Below, one piece after another: positions 16,304 through 24,521 of a stretch of 64,000 bases of DNA (its first letter is position 1; the number at the start of each line of letters is the position of its first letter). Source of the stretch: Chloroflexota bacterium (GTDB lineage: Bacteria; Chloroflexota; Anaerolineae; Anaerolineales; UBA11579). Location: the NCBI GenBank assembly GCA_018662365.1, contig JABJGH010000030.1, forward strand, positions 151,587 to 215,586, read 5' to 3'. The notes under the pieces are model-generated. The model was not told the origin of the DNA and did not search any database. It worked only from the letters and a program-made list of their open reading frames with translations. The position numbers and the translations under genes were made by a program.

Positions 16304-16612
16304 ATGGATATCATTAAGGTTTCTAGCAATTCCAGGACTTCTGCAGTCGCCGGAGCCATTGCTGGTGTTTTCCGAGATAACAAACTCGCGGAAATTCAGG
16401 CAATTGGAGCAGGAGCCGTAAATCAAGCTGTGAAAGCATGTGTTTTAGCCAAAGGTTATCTTGCTGAGGACGGATTTGATATTGTCTTTACCCCCGAATT
16501 TGTAGATGTAAATATTGATGACAAAGTAAGAACGGCAATTAAACTTACCGTGCAATTTCGAGATGGAGAGGAGAAAGAAGAAGAGAAAGAAGAAACCGAA
16601 ATATTTGAATAA
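16304..16612 (+). CDS. spoVS: Stage V sporulation protein S (SpoVS) family
   Basis: A 102-residue SpoVS/Alba-like protein: IKVSSNSRTSAVAGAIAG at the N-terminus, AIGAGAVNQAVKACVLAKGYL in the middle and FVDVNIDDKVRTAIKLTVQFR at the end of the core. It adds an unusual Glu/Lys-rich tail of about 15 residues. SpoVS acts in Bacillus sporulation but also occurs in non-spore-formers such as Chloroflexi and Deinococci, where nucleic-acid binding is suspected. A strong promoter and GGAGC ribosome binding site precede it. No sporulation genes are nearby. Confidence 0.93.
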   Translation: MDIIKVSSNSRTSAVAGAIAGVFRDNKLAEIQAIGAGAVNQAVKACVLAKGYLAEDGFDIVFTPEFVDVNIDDKVRTAIKLTVQFRDGEEKEEEKEETEIFE

Positions 16613-16700
16613 TTTCGACTAAAAAGCATTTTCCTTTTATTACCTATCTTATACCTATTCCTCTATTTATATTTAAGATCTAAGTTTGATTTAATCAGAC

Positions 16701-17366
16701 CTATCTTGAAAGATACTGTCGAATATCTTCCGGGGCAAAAATTACTTCTCCCCGATTATCTAATTTTTCTTCCACTTTTTTAACAATTAATTCCATATGC
16801 CCTGGGAATGCCACAAAATCCATATCGTCTGCTGGAACAGTTAATACAGGACAAAGTGAAAAATTATCTATCCAAGAGTCATATAGCCCACTCAATTGAG
16901 TCAGATATTCTTCAGAGATATTGCTCTCAATATTTCTTCCTCGGTTCGCGATCCGGGCTTTTAGGGTGGGCACAGACGCTTGCAGATAAACCACCAGATC
17001 TGGTGGCTTTAACATCTCAACAAGTAATTCAAATAATCCAAGATAGGTTTTATAATCTCGGTCGGTAATATATCCCCGTTGGTGTAAGTTTTTTGCAAAG
17101 ATTTCGGCATCTTCATAAACTGAACGGTCTTGTACTACAGAAGAAGGATTAGCTAATAATTCCTTATGAGACCGTAAGCGATGGGTTAGAAAAAAGACTT
17201 GAGAATGAAAAGACCAGGATTCCATGTTGGAGTAAAAATCCTCCAAATAAGGATTTTCTGCAACCGGTTCATAATAGGGTTCCCACCCAAGCCGGTTACA
17301 AATTTTTCCCACTAAGGTCGATTTTCCAACTCCGATATTACCTGCTATCGCAATATATCGTTTCAT
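16701..17366 (-). CDS. Deoxynucleoside kinase (dGK/dCK/TK2 type)
   Basis: This 221-residue protein phosphorylates deoxynucleosides for salvage. It has the P-loop IAGNIGVGKSTLVGKI at the N-terminus, YYEPVAENPYLEDFY, FFLTHRLRSHKEL, and the DRS motif VVQDRSVYEDAEIF near residue 80, followed by a lid-region RIANRGRNIE. Whether it prefers dAdo, dGuo or dCyd cannot be told. Its ATG overlaps the stop of the upstream PEP/pyruvate-binding gene by 4 bp, so the two are coupled. Confidence 0.88.
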   Translation of the reverse strand: MKRYIAIAGNIGVGKSTLVGKICNRLGWEPYYEPVAENPYLEDFYSNMESWSFHSQVFFLTHRLRSHKELLANPSSVVQDRSVYEDAEIFAKNLHQRGYITDRDYKTYLGLFELLVEMLKPPDLVVYLQASVPTLKARIANRGRNIESNISEEYLTQLSGLYDSWIDNFSLCPVLTVPADDMDFVAFPGHMELIVKKVEEKLDNRGEVIFAPEDIRQYLSR

Positions 17367-19726
17367 GCGCCCTCCACAAGGTCATCCTCGGTTTTTGATT
17401 CCTCTTCAGAAACCAGATAAGCAACGGCTTTTCCCTCGTCATCATTGATAATGATATCAATATGGCTTTTTGGACGAAAATCTGACACCTTGATTAACCG
17501 TATACTATCAAAGAATTTCTTTTCCTCAGGGAACATTTCTGGGAAAATGTTTTTGGTATTATCAAAAAAATCTCGGTTGAAAATCATTTCTTTATCATCC
17601 AAATAAACAGCCAATGGGTAAATATGTGCCTCAATAAGATCTTGGAAAAAATGGGTGCCAAAAGAAGGCTCTGGCGCAGACCCGATTTCTTGACCTGACA
17701 ATTCAATCAATGCCTTCGTATGATAAATTTCAGAATATCCTACTCGCACGCCCAGGTCTGGGTTGATCGTTCCCCAACGTCCAGGACCGACACATATAAA
17801 ACTTTCCTCTGCGAGTTTTCTATTGACCATCCCTACCGTGCGCCCTAATGCAAATCTATCTGCACTTGTAGGCAATTTAAAATAACCTCCCGCATCAACA
17901 TAGAGGACATACTCAATTCCGGAGATTTGGCCGTGGGTAAGAACCCTATTTGTTGAAAAAATAATATCTTCTTCAGGAAGATCTTGGGGAAGGGCAACGT
18001 CCTCCTCCTTAAAAGAGCTTTGGGGACGACATTGTAATATTGCAATACTGACGTCGGGGGAAGTTGTATTATGTTTTTTAACTTTTACAGTGAACTCCAA
18101 ATCCACCGGACTATGATATTCTTTCTCTAAGGTTTTTAGCATCCGCCGCATTTTATCTGCTAGTGGTGTCCGGCGCAACATTTCATCAAAAGTAATAACC
18201 AAATTATCAACCCCATCTTCGATGAGATTTGATCTGATCGGGCTTAGATATCCTTGATGATAGACCTGAGCGATATACCGCATTATCGGATATTTTCTAT
18301 GAAAAACCTTTTCGATCGGCAAGGTTTTAAAAACATTTTCTTTGAGATCGATCAGATCAACTTCTTTTTGAGAATATCCTTGAATACTGCGTGCGTCTGA
18401 TTGGGTATGCAGCATAGGGTGACTTAAGGCTACCATGCGCGGATAATCATTCCCCACCCGATCTACTGCGCGTGTGCCCAATCCCCAGACCAAACGTAAA
18501 AAGCCATCTTCTTTTTTAATTTGAGGAGACCAGCGGTATAAATTAGAACTGAACGCAACACCTGCCGCGTGGGGCAAGTAATAATCACGGATCTTTTCCC
18601 CTTCAACTACTTGTATCAGGATTGCTATTCTCTCATCATAATCAATCAGATCCTTGCTTCGCCGGTAAAGTAATGGATCCGCATATAGCACACTGGCATA
18701 TACTTTTTGTATCGCTCGGATAAACGCCCTGAAATTCTCTTCTCGCGTTCCTTGATTGGGCAGAAAATGACTTTCATATTTACCAGCAAATGAAGTGCCG
18801 AAATTATCTTCTAATAAACTCGAAGATCGCACGATCATCGGTTTCCCACCGATCTTTTTCATGATATCCAATAATTCTTCTTCAATGTCCAACGGGAAAC
18901 TTCCCTGAAGATATTCTCCCAACAATTTATCTTCATCTTCGCGGATCTGCTCAACCGTTTGATATTTTTGATCAGCCCAATGCATCAAATTATTATTTGC
19001 CATATAGGCATACATCACGTCTGCTGCCAAAAAATAGGAATCAGGAATTTTTACACATTTTTGAAGATCCTTATCTCCTATTTGTTTGATAATACGTTGG
19101 GCCAACAACATTCCCGCTGCTTTCCCCCCTACCTTCCCCATCCCGCTCTTCCGTTCACTAATATTCAGTAAGTCTTCAATCGTGAACCATTTTTTTGCGA
19201 TTTTAATATAGGCCAATTGATCACTGATCATATTTCGGATCATTACGACCTTCAATTCTTCCATCCTGGCTTGATATACTTTTTGCTCTTCTGGGGGCAA
19301 TAGGCTGATTTGTTGCGCTTGCTCAACTATAAATTCTTGCGGGGCCAATTCAGCATTAAAATCAGCCAACCAATCCCCATCCAACGCTCCCCTTTCCTCT
19401 AACACTTTCCGAACGATTTCTTCATATAACTCATAAGATAGATTGTGAGCAAAATGAAAATCAGTAAGATAAGAACGTACTCTTGCAAGCCTGGTTCGCC
19501 AAATGTCCTCTGGTTCTTCACCAAAAGGATCCAACATGCCTTCTCTTGATTGGGAGGAAATTGCTTGTTCCCGAACCTGAATTTTAAACTCTTCTGCTGT
19601 CAATATACCACGCGAGAAAATCTCTTTTCGCATTCGTGATCTGATTCTTGTTCTTAAGATCGGGTATTGACTTAAAGATTGATGAATTCGGAGTAAGGGA
19701 TCAATAAATGATGAAGGAAGAGTCAT
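17363..19726 (-). CDS. PEP synthase-like protein with PEP/pyruvate-binding domain only
   Basis: The 787-residue protein contains the ATP-grasp PEP/pyruvate-binding domain of PEP synthase and PPDK (GGKAAGMLLAQRII near residue 198, PMIVRSSSLLEDNFGTSFAG near residue 294, and LRLVWGLGTRAVDRVGNDY near 412). I do not see the central phosphohistidine swivel motif or a TIM-barrel PEP domain. The N-terminal 190 residues are helical and unassigned, and the C-terminal half is also atypical. It may be a regulatory or divergent phosphotransferase, not a complete PEP synthase. It is tightly coupled to the deoxynucleoside kinase gene. Confidence 0.75.
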   Translation of the reverse strand: MTLPSSFIDPLLRIHQSLSQYPILRTRIRSRMRKEIFSRGILTAEEFKIQVREQAISSQSREGMLDPFGEEPEDIWRTRLARVRSYLTDFHFAHNLSYELYEEIVRKVLEERGALDGDWLADFNAELAPQEFIVEQAQQISLLPPEEQKVYQARMEELKVVMIRNMISDQLAYIKIAKKWFTIEDLLNISERKSGMGKVGGKAAGMLLAQRIIKQIGDKDLQKCVKIPDSYFLAADVMYAYMANNNLMHWADQKYQTVEQIREDEDKLLGEYLQGSFPLDIEEELLDIMKKIGGKPMIVRSSSLLEDNFGTSFAGKYESHFLPNQGTREENFRAFIRAIQKVYASVLYADPLLYRRSKDLIDYDERIAILIQVVEGEKIRDYYLPHAAGVAFSSNLYRWSPQIKKEDGFLRLVWGLGTRAVDRVGNDYPRMVALSHPMLHTQSDARSIQGYSQKEVDLIDLKENVFKTLPIEKVFHRKYPIMRYIAQVYHQGYLSPIRSNLIEDGVDNLVITFDEMLRRTPLADKMRRMLKTLEKEYHSPVDLEFTVKVKKHNTTSPDVSIAILQCRPQSSFKEEDVALPQDLPEEDIIFSTNRVLTHGQISGIEYVLYVDAGGYFKLPTSADRFALGRTVGMVNRKLAEESFICVGPGRWGTINPDLGVRVGYSEIYHTKALIELSGQEIGSAPEPSFGTHFFQDLIEAHIYPLAVYLDDKEMIFNRDFFDNTKNIFPEMFPEEKKFFDSIRLIKVSDFRPKSHIDIIINDDEGKAVAYLVSEEESKTEDDLVEGA

Positions 19727-19757
19727 AGATTTTTTTCAACTTGGTTTTTTAATACTA

Positions 19758-19786
19758 CAGGTCTTGCCAATGAGGAACAAGACCTG
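19758..19786. repeat. Hairpin between dnaN and the PEP-binding gene
   Basis: A perfect 9-bp inverted repeat CAGGTCTTG / CAAGACCTG with an 11-nt loop lies 36 bp beyond the dnaN stop. No T tract follows on the minus strand, so it may be a processing or protective hairpin and not a terminator. Confidence 0.5.
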
Positions 19787-19821
19787 GAAAACTATTGATC
19801 AGTTATTGAAATGAAGTTTAA

Positions 19822-20955
19822 CTAGTTTCCCAAATGCATGGGCATGATCACGTGCAAGAACCCTTCCTCAGAAAGAGGGCGCAACACCCCGGGGGCAGCT
19901 GCAGCTGTAGTTTCTAATGCCACATTTGGTGTGCTGATGACATCTAAGGCTTCTCGTAAATACCGGACATTAAATGCGATCAAAACTGCATCTCCTTCAA
20001 TGGTTGCGTCCACAAAAACTTCACTAGATCCTGTTTCTTCTGATTGTGCAGAAATCTCGATTGTCCCTGGTTGCATTTCATTTCCAGGGATTACATTCAC
20101 TCGGGCTATATGAGACCCTTCACGAGCGAATATCTCAGCTTGCTTGCAAGCTTTTAGGAATGCGTTTGTGGAAACCACCGTTCGAGTGGTATGACTTCCT
20201 GGAATGATCTGTTGGTATTCTGGGAAATTTCCCTCTATAAGCTGTGAAGAAAGCTCAATATTCTTCATCCTGAAGATCACCTGACCGCGACCTTCGGGAA
20301 GCAACATGGTTACAATTTCATCGCCATCCCCAGCAACCCGGGCCAATTCCATCAGTGCTCTGGCAGGTATGATTGCCCGAATCGGTGCTTCAACAGCTTG
20401 AGACAGTTCTGCTTCTCGAACAGAAAGGCGAAAACCATCGGCAGCAGCCATGATTAATTTGTTGCCTTCAATGACCAACAACACCCCGGTTAACACTGGG
20501 CGTGCGTCATCAGTGGAGGCCGAAAACACCACTTGACGAATAATTTCCTTGAGGTCTTTCACATTAAACTCTGCCCCACCATCCAATTCCGGTTTGGGCA
20601 TGGGTGGAAATTCCTGGGAATCAATACATTTTATATCTGTATTCGAAGGGCCACTATTCACATTTAGATTTTGAGATTGGGTGTTCAAGGACATATCCAC
20701 TTGGGCATTTGGGAGAGTACCGACCAAGTCAGAAAATGTTCGGGAGGGAACCGTTGTGGAGCCTTCCTCTTCAATCTTCGCCCCAATCCAACATGTGATC
20801 CCAATTTCGAGGTTTGTGGCAGATAGGCGCAATCTTCCATCTTCTGTTTTGACTAAAATGTTGGCTAGGACTGGAAGTGTACTTCGTGAAGATACTGCAC
20901 GGGATACAATTCCTAACCCTTGGGCCAAGTTTTCTTGTAATACGGATACTTTCAT
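19822..20955 (-). CDS. dnaN: DNA polymerase III beta sliding clamp
   Basis: DnaN is the ring-shaped processivity clamp for replication. At 377 aa it has the usual length and three-domain layout: MKVSVLQENLAQGLGIVSRAV and LPVLANILVKTEDGRLRLSATNLEIGI in domain 1, ARPVLTGVLLVIEGNKLIMAAADGFRLS in domain 2, and a C-terminus ending EEGFLHVIMPMHLGN, a good match to the conserved VIMPMRL end. dnaA and gyrB are not adjacent and no DnaA-box cluster was seen, so this is not obviously an origin region. Confidence 0.97.
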   Translation of the reverse strand: MKVSVLQENLAQGLGIVSRAVSSRSTLPVLANILVKTEDGRLRLSATNLEIGITCWIGAKIEEEGSTTVPSRTFSDLVGTLPNAQVDMSLNTQSQNLNVNSGPSNTDIKCIDSQEFPPMPKPELDGGAEFNVKDLKEIIRQVVFSASTDDARPVLTGVLLVIEGNKLIMAAADGFRLSVREAELSQAVEAPIRAIIPARALMELARVAGDGDEIVTMLLPEGRGQVIFRMKNIELSSQLIEGNFPEYQQIIPGSHTTRTVVSTNAFLKACKQAEIFAREGSHIARVNVIPGNEMQPGTIEISAQSEETGSSEVFVDATIEGDAVLIAFNVRYLREALDVISTPNVALETTAAAAPGVLRPLSEEGFLHVIMPMHLGN

Positions 20956-21019
20956 GCTTCACAGCCCTTTAAAATAAGATATTAAAAAGTATACAACGTT
21001 AGTCCTAAAAATACCAGAA

Positions 21020-21047
21020 TATCTACACTAACAGCTCTAAGTTTCAA
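21020..21047 (-). promoter_or_regulatory. Candidate dnaN promoter
   Basis: On the minus strand TTGAAA and TAGATA are spaced 16 bp apart, about 65 bp upstream of the dnaN ATG. An alternative TATACT lies closer to the gene. Moderate match only. Confidence 0.4.
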
Positions 21048-21114
21048 TTTGTCTGAGTAAATCTGGTCGTAATTTTAATTGTTTCTTTTGCTTTTTTAAT
21101 ACAATTTTTGACGG

Positions 21115-23028
21115 CTAAAAAGCGTTTTCAGCAATAAAATTAATCAACCCACAAAGCAATGGAAGCCCGAACAATCCCAGCAGTACATAGATCCAAGGAG
21201 ATCTGCCAGATAGGGAAAATACCTGCTTTTCAGAAATTTTTTCAATTGACTGAACCGCATTTTTTATCCATTTCTCCTCATTGCCTCCTGAAAGCCCAAC
21301 CCAGACCCAATGATCTGTTTCATCAGGAATTATCACGCGAGTTCCCTCAAATTTTGTCAACCAATCACTAATCTCTTTTGTTGGACTGGTTAGCAAGCTA
21401 GATCGGAAAAGGACCGCATCCACACTTTCTGCGTTTTCTGCAAACTTATTTCCAATTGCTTGCACAGATACTGGCATACTAGGCACTTCTTCCTTAAATT
21501 CTTTCAGCAATCGTGCCGTGAATTCTTCCTCCCCTGATTCCAAAATAAGCACAGAAAACTCGGCATGTTGTGCAGATAAAGATACGGAAGACTTGCTATT
21601 GTCAGCCCTAAGTTGTTGCCAATGGTACATCGTTAGCATAGTCACAAAGACCAGTGACCCTAGCACTTGTGTGAGGAAGGTCGCCAGATTATCAGGCGGA
21701 TCTCCTAATACGGTGCTAATGATCAAAAAGAGTAAACTCCCTGCAATGAACATAATTCCGATCACGCCCAGGAATAAAATGATGTACAAATATCCTTTTC
21801 TATTTAAGGATCGGCGGGCATGATCACCTGCTTCACTCTGTTCAGCTGCTTCACTGTTCATCGGCAACCAATGCCTCAACCAAACAGGGATTCCTATTGC
21901 CAACAACACAAAGATATTGATCAACTCATTTATCCACCCATTTCCAACCAGATAGTTATCCCCAAAAAGAACATCTGCTATGAAAACAACTAAAATTTCT
22001 AAACCTATGAAAGTGGTTAGAATACCCAAAAAGGATAGGATATAAATATACAGCCGTCTCATTCCAGACCGTCGGGTGATGTGAGGATCTGCAGCGCGAT
22101 CCTGTTTTAAGACCCTATTAAAATATATCCAAGTTAAAAGTGCTGGAACCAAAATTGCTACAGCTTCTACTACGCGAGAGAAGAAATCGCTAAATCTCAC
22201 TTTTGATATAAAGATGGTTTGCAAAAATTCGTTTGCAAGGATCCCAAACACAAATAAGAAAAGAATTGCACCCAAGAGAGTTATGATATATAAAATGATC
22301 TGGCGCAGCAAGGATTCCCGTTCTCCAGAATCCTTGAGGGAATCAACGATCAATTGCCAAATGTTGATCCATAAGGGTAACCCGATCAGCAAATAACTTA
22401 TTCCCCAAACCAAAGTTCGTGTGGCACCAAAGCCAATAGTGCCAAAACCGCCAAATAGATAACTTAAAAGCTGTTGAATGCCAGCAAGTGTCATGCCCAA
22501 TGCGTATAGCATCCAGGCATATCTGAATATTCTTCTCACTGTTTTAAATGCATCTACATCCGGTTCGGTTTTCCAATGATTCTTCATCAAGGAGAATATG
22601 TAGGTCGCTAACCCGATATTTACCACGACAGCAATAATATTATCTGAGGCAATCTGGTTACCAGCGAAAGCATATGAATTTATTGGGACATCAAAAATTG
22701 CACTCAAGCCCCTATAGATGATGGCTAATAAATTTTGGACAACAGGTCCGATTAAGGATGCCCATAGGGCATAGAAGAAAATCGCTCGAACCGTAGAAAG
22801 CCTTTCTTTAGGATCTTCGGCAGCGTCTTTTTGAGCCATGCGCCAATGAATCCCAAATACGACTCCTCCTACCACGATCATAGATAGCGCTTGTGCAAGA
22901 TCAGCTGTATTTCCACCTATGGAAGTAGTATCAAAGATTGAACGCACCAGACCAATGATCGCCCAGGCAGTCAATTCAAAACTGATGAATGCAACCAAAT
23001 AAATATATATTCTTCGTATCGTTTTCAT
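21115..23028 (-). CDS. DUF5671-type multi-pass membrane protein
   Basis: A 637-residue membrane protein built from repeated units of the DUF5671 type. Each starts with a basic RRxYIY-like segment followed by membrane helices: RRIYIYLVAFISFELTAW at the N-terminus, RRIFRYAWMLYALGMTLAG, RRLYIYILSFLGILTTFIG and KGYLYIILFLGVIGIMFIAG. A soluble domain of about 120 residues (FSVLILESGEEEFTARLL...) precedes a last TM (SPWIYVLLGLFGLPLLCG). The function is unknown. The start follows AGAGAGATAAC. It is 49 bp downstream of a TM-anchored protein gene. Confidence 0.8.
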   Translation of the reverse strand: MKTIRRIYIYLVAFISFELTAWAIIGLVRSIFDTTSIGGNTADLAQALSMIVVGGVVFGIHWRMAQKDAAEDPKERLSTVRAIFFYALWASLIGPVVQNLLAIIYRGLSAIFDVPINSYAFAGNQIASDNIIAVVVNIGLATYIFSLMKNHWKTEPDVDAFKTVRRIFRYAWMLYALGMTLAGIQQLLSYLFGGFGTIGFGATRTLVWGISYLLIGLPLWINIWQLIVDSLKDSGERESLLRQIILYIITLLGAILFLFVFGILANEFLQTIFISKVRFSDFFSRVVEAVAILVPALLTWIYFNRVLKQDRAADPHITRRSGMRRLYIYILSFLGILTTFIGLEILVVFIADVLFGDNYLVGNGWINELINIFVLLAIGIPVWLRHWLPMNSEAAEQSEAGDHARRSLNRKGYLYIILFLGVIGIMFIAGSLLFLIISTVLGDPPDNLATFLTQVLGSLVFVTMLTMYHWQQLRADNSKSSVSLSAQHAEFSVLILESGEEEFTARLLKEFKEEVPSMPVSVQAIGNKFAENAESVDAVLFRSSLLTSPTKEISDWLTKFEGTRVIIPDETDHWVWVGLSGGNEEKWIKNAVQSIEKISEKQVFSLSGRSPWIYVLLGLFGLPLLCGLINFIAENAF

Positions 23029-23077
23029 GTTATCTCTCTTTTCGAATTAATAAATTATCGTACTTAGAAATTTCTGC

Positions 23078-23551
23078 TTATTCTTCCTGATACCAGTCCC
23101 AGAACCAAAGTTGATAGGAGAAATTTGTGATCTTCCATTCTCCATTTTGAAACTGTAAACTAACAGAATCGGAATATCGACTACTACCGCTAAAAGGTTC
23201 GTTACTTGATCGGACTACAATTAGATCAACCGCAGCGATTGGATCTCCTTTAGGTTGATCGAAGATCTCGCTTCCTTGAATCTGAGCCCCAATATTGACT
23301 AGATTATTACTTTTATAGTATTGACGGAATTCAGATAAGGTTGGTTTTCCTTCAGCCTCATAAAGATAGGAGTACGCCCTTTCAAAATCATCTTGCTGTA
23401 TCGCAAAGACAAAGTTATGCACAATTCCCTCGGGTGTATCTTCGTTTACATAATCTTGTGAATTTTGTCGAACAGAGAACACCCCCACGGCAACGATCAT
23501 TAATATGATCACCGTAATAATAATGACGATTAAAAATTTATCTTGTTTCAT
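23078..23551 (-). CDS. TM-anchored protein with NTF2-like (DUF4878-like) domain
   Basis: The 157-residue protein has an N-terminal TM anchor (FLIVIIITVIILMIVAVGVFSV) and an extracytoplasmic domain with the NTF2-like order VHNFVFAIQQDDFERAYSYL...FRQYYKSNNL...VSLQFQNGEWKITNF, as in DUF4878 proteins that measure small ligands or support envelope proteins. The exact family is inferred. GGAAGG precedes the ATG. It is upstream of, and probably cotranscribed with, the DUF5671 gene. Confidence 0.7.
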   Translation of the reverse strand: MKQDKFLIVIIITVIILMIVAVGVFSVRQNSQDYVNEDTPEGIVHNFVFAIQQDDFERAYSYLYEAEGKPTLSEFRQYYKSNNLVNIGAQIQGSEIFDQPKGDPIAAVDLIVVRSSNEPFSGSSRYSDSVSLQFQNGEWKITNFSYQLWFWDWYQEE

Positions 23552-23708
23552 TTTTCCTTCCTAATCGCTTTTGCTTTTCCTAATTTCATTATACTTCTTT
23601 TGAATAAAACCCCAAATCCGTAGATCAGGTTATGGGGTTTATTTTTCCCAGTTATCGTATTATTTTAGAAAAACGACAAAAGATATCTAAGTTGCAAAGT
23701 TTTGCTCC

Positions 23709-23738
23709 TTGACAAACCTTAGTAGAAAATGATATAAA
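23709..23738 (+). promoter_or_regulatory. Promoter of the T-box leader
   Basis: A consensus -35 TTGACA and -10 TATAAA are spaced 18 bp apart just before the T-box leader. Confidence 0.75.
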
Positions 23739-23744
23739 CTACGA

Positions 23745-24116
23745 AACATTCGTAACCTTCGGGTTACTGCATACGCCAAATCAAAGACTGTGAAGAGGAA
23801 TAGTAAGCGTCGAAACGACGGACCAGAGAGCGAGGATTAGTGAAAACCCCGCACGCACGACGACGATGAATGGTCCTCAGAGTTGCAAGGTGAAAGGGTT
23901 CCCCAATTAGCCGATGCCGGAAACACCCCGTTATCAAGGTGAGGAGTATCGCAAAACAAAAAACTTTGCCGCACTCTGCTCGAGTGAAGCTGGCTTTTGA
24001 ACAATCCCCCTATCGCATCACAGGAGGATTTTTGCTTAAAGCCACTTAACCGGGGTGGTACCACGGAATGCATAACTGCTTTCGTCCCCTTTGGGATGAG
24101 GGCTGTTTTTTTATTA
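23745..24116 (+). ncRNA. T-box riboswitch leader
   Basis: This 370-nt non-coding stretch is a T-box leader that reads tRNA charging. Visible parts are a 5' hairpin GTAACC-TTCG-GGTTAC, an AGTA element (23802-23805), the conserved CCAGAGAGCGAGG with a GGACCA/TGGTCC stem I helix (23820-23825 with 23871-23876), CAGAGTTGC, the T-box sequence GGGGTGGTACCACGG (24052-24066) and a terminator hairpin. The specifier codon could not be assigned by eye. The tRNA-pairing bulge reads TGGT, predicting a tRNA with discriminator A. The genes downstream are a 53-codon ORF and trpB2. Confidence 0.92.
24076..24112 (+). terminator. T-box terminator hairpin
   Basis: CTGCTTTCGTCCC and GGGATGAGGGCTG pair over 12 of 13 positions (with G-U pairs) around a CTTT loop, followed by seven Ts. 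This is the terminator that competes with the T-box antiterminator. Confidence 0.85.
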
Positions 24117-24243
24117 AGGACCAGCTATTGAAAAAGAAAAAATCATAAAAATTTTTGGATCACCAAAACCCCAGATCACGCTAGAATCTGGCAGGTGATA
24201 AGCCATTCCATAACTAAAGATTATTTATTCAAAGGAGAAGGCA

Positions 24244-24405
24244 ATGTCAGAGAAGAAAAAAAGCAATAAAACAAAAAAAGAAATTCAAAGACCCCCAAGC
24301 CTAATGGCGGTTCAAGCTAAACTAGGGTTATTCGATGGCAATAAAGAAAATAAGAAAAAAGAGGTGCATGAATTTTTAAAAAAGCCTCCCTTAGGTTTCC
24401 TTTAG
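24244..24405 (+). CDS. 53-residue basic protein downstream of the T-box
   Basis: This gene is too short for the ORF track. It has an ATG at 24244 with a strong AAAGGAGAAGGCA ribosome binding site and reads MSEKKKSNKTKKEIQRPPSL, then MAVQAKLGLF, a second lysine cluster and PPLGFL before TAG. Of 53 residues about 15 are lysine. It is not recognised. Its good ribosome binding site and place between a T-box leader and trpB argue that it is translated. It is not a leader peptide rich in one amino acid other than Lys. Confidence 0.6.
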   Translation: MSEKKKSNKTKKEIQRPPSLMAVQAKLGLFDGNKENKKKEVHEFLKKPPLGFL

Positions 24406-24521
24406 GAGCAGATATGTATATATCAAGATTTCCACCTTGAAGGGATCTTTCAAATCCTAAATGATCAAATAGAAATTGAAATCAAATTTATAAAGAAATA
24501 TTATTCGACAGGAGACTTACG

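Noticed and set aside
19822-21114. Chromosome origin near dnaN
   Set aside because: dnaA, recF and gyrB are not adjacent and I saw no cluster of DnaA boxes in the flanking gaps.
23837-24073. 78-aa minus-strand ORF across the T-box
   Set aside because: It is explained by the structured T-box leader on the plus strand and has no coding support.
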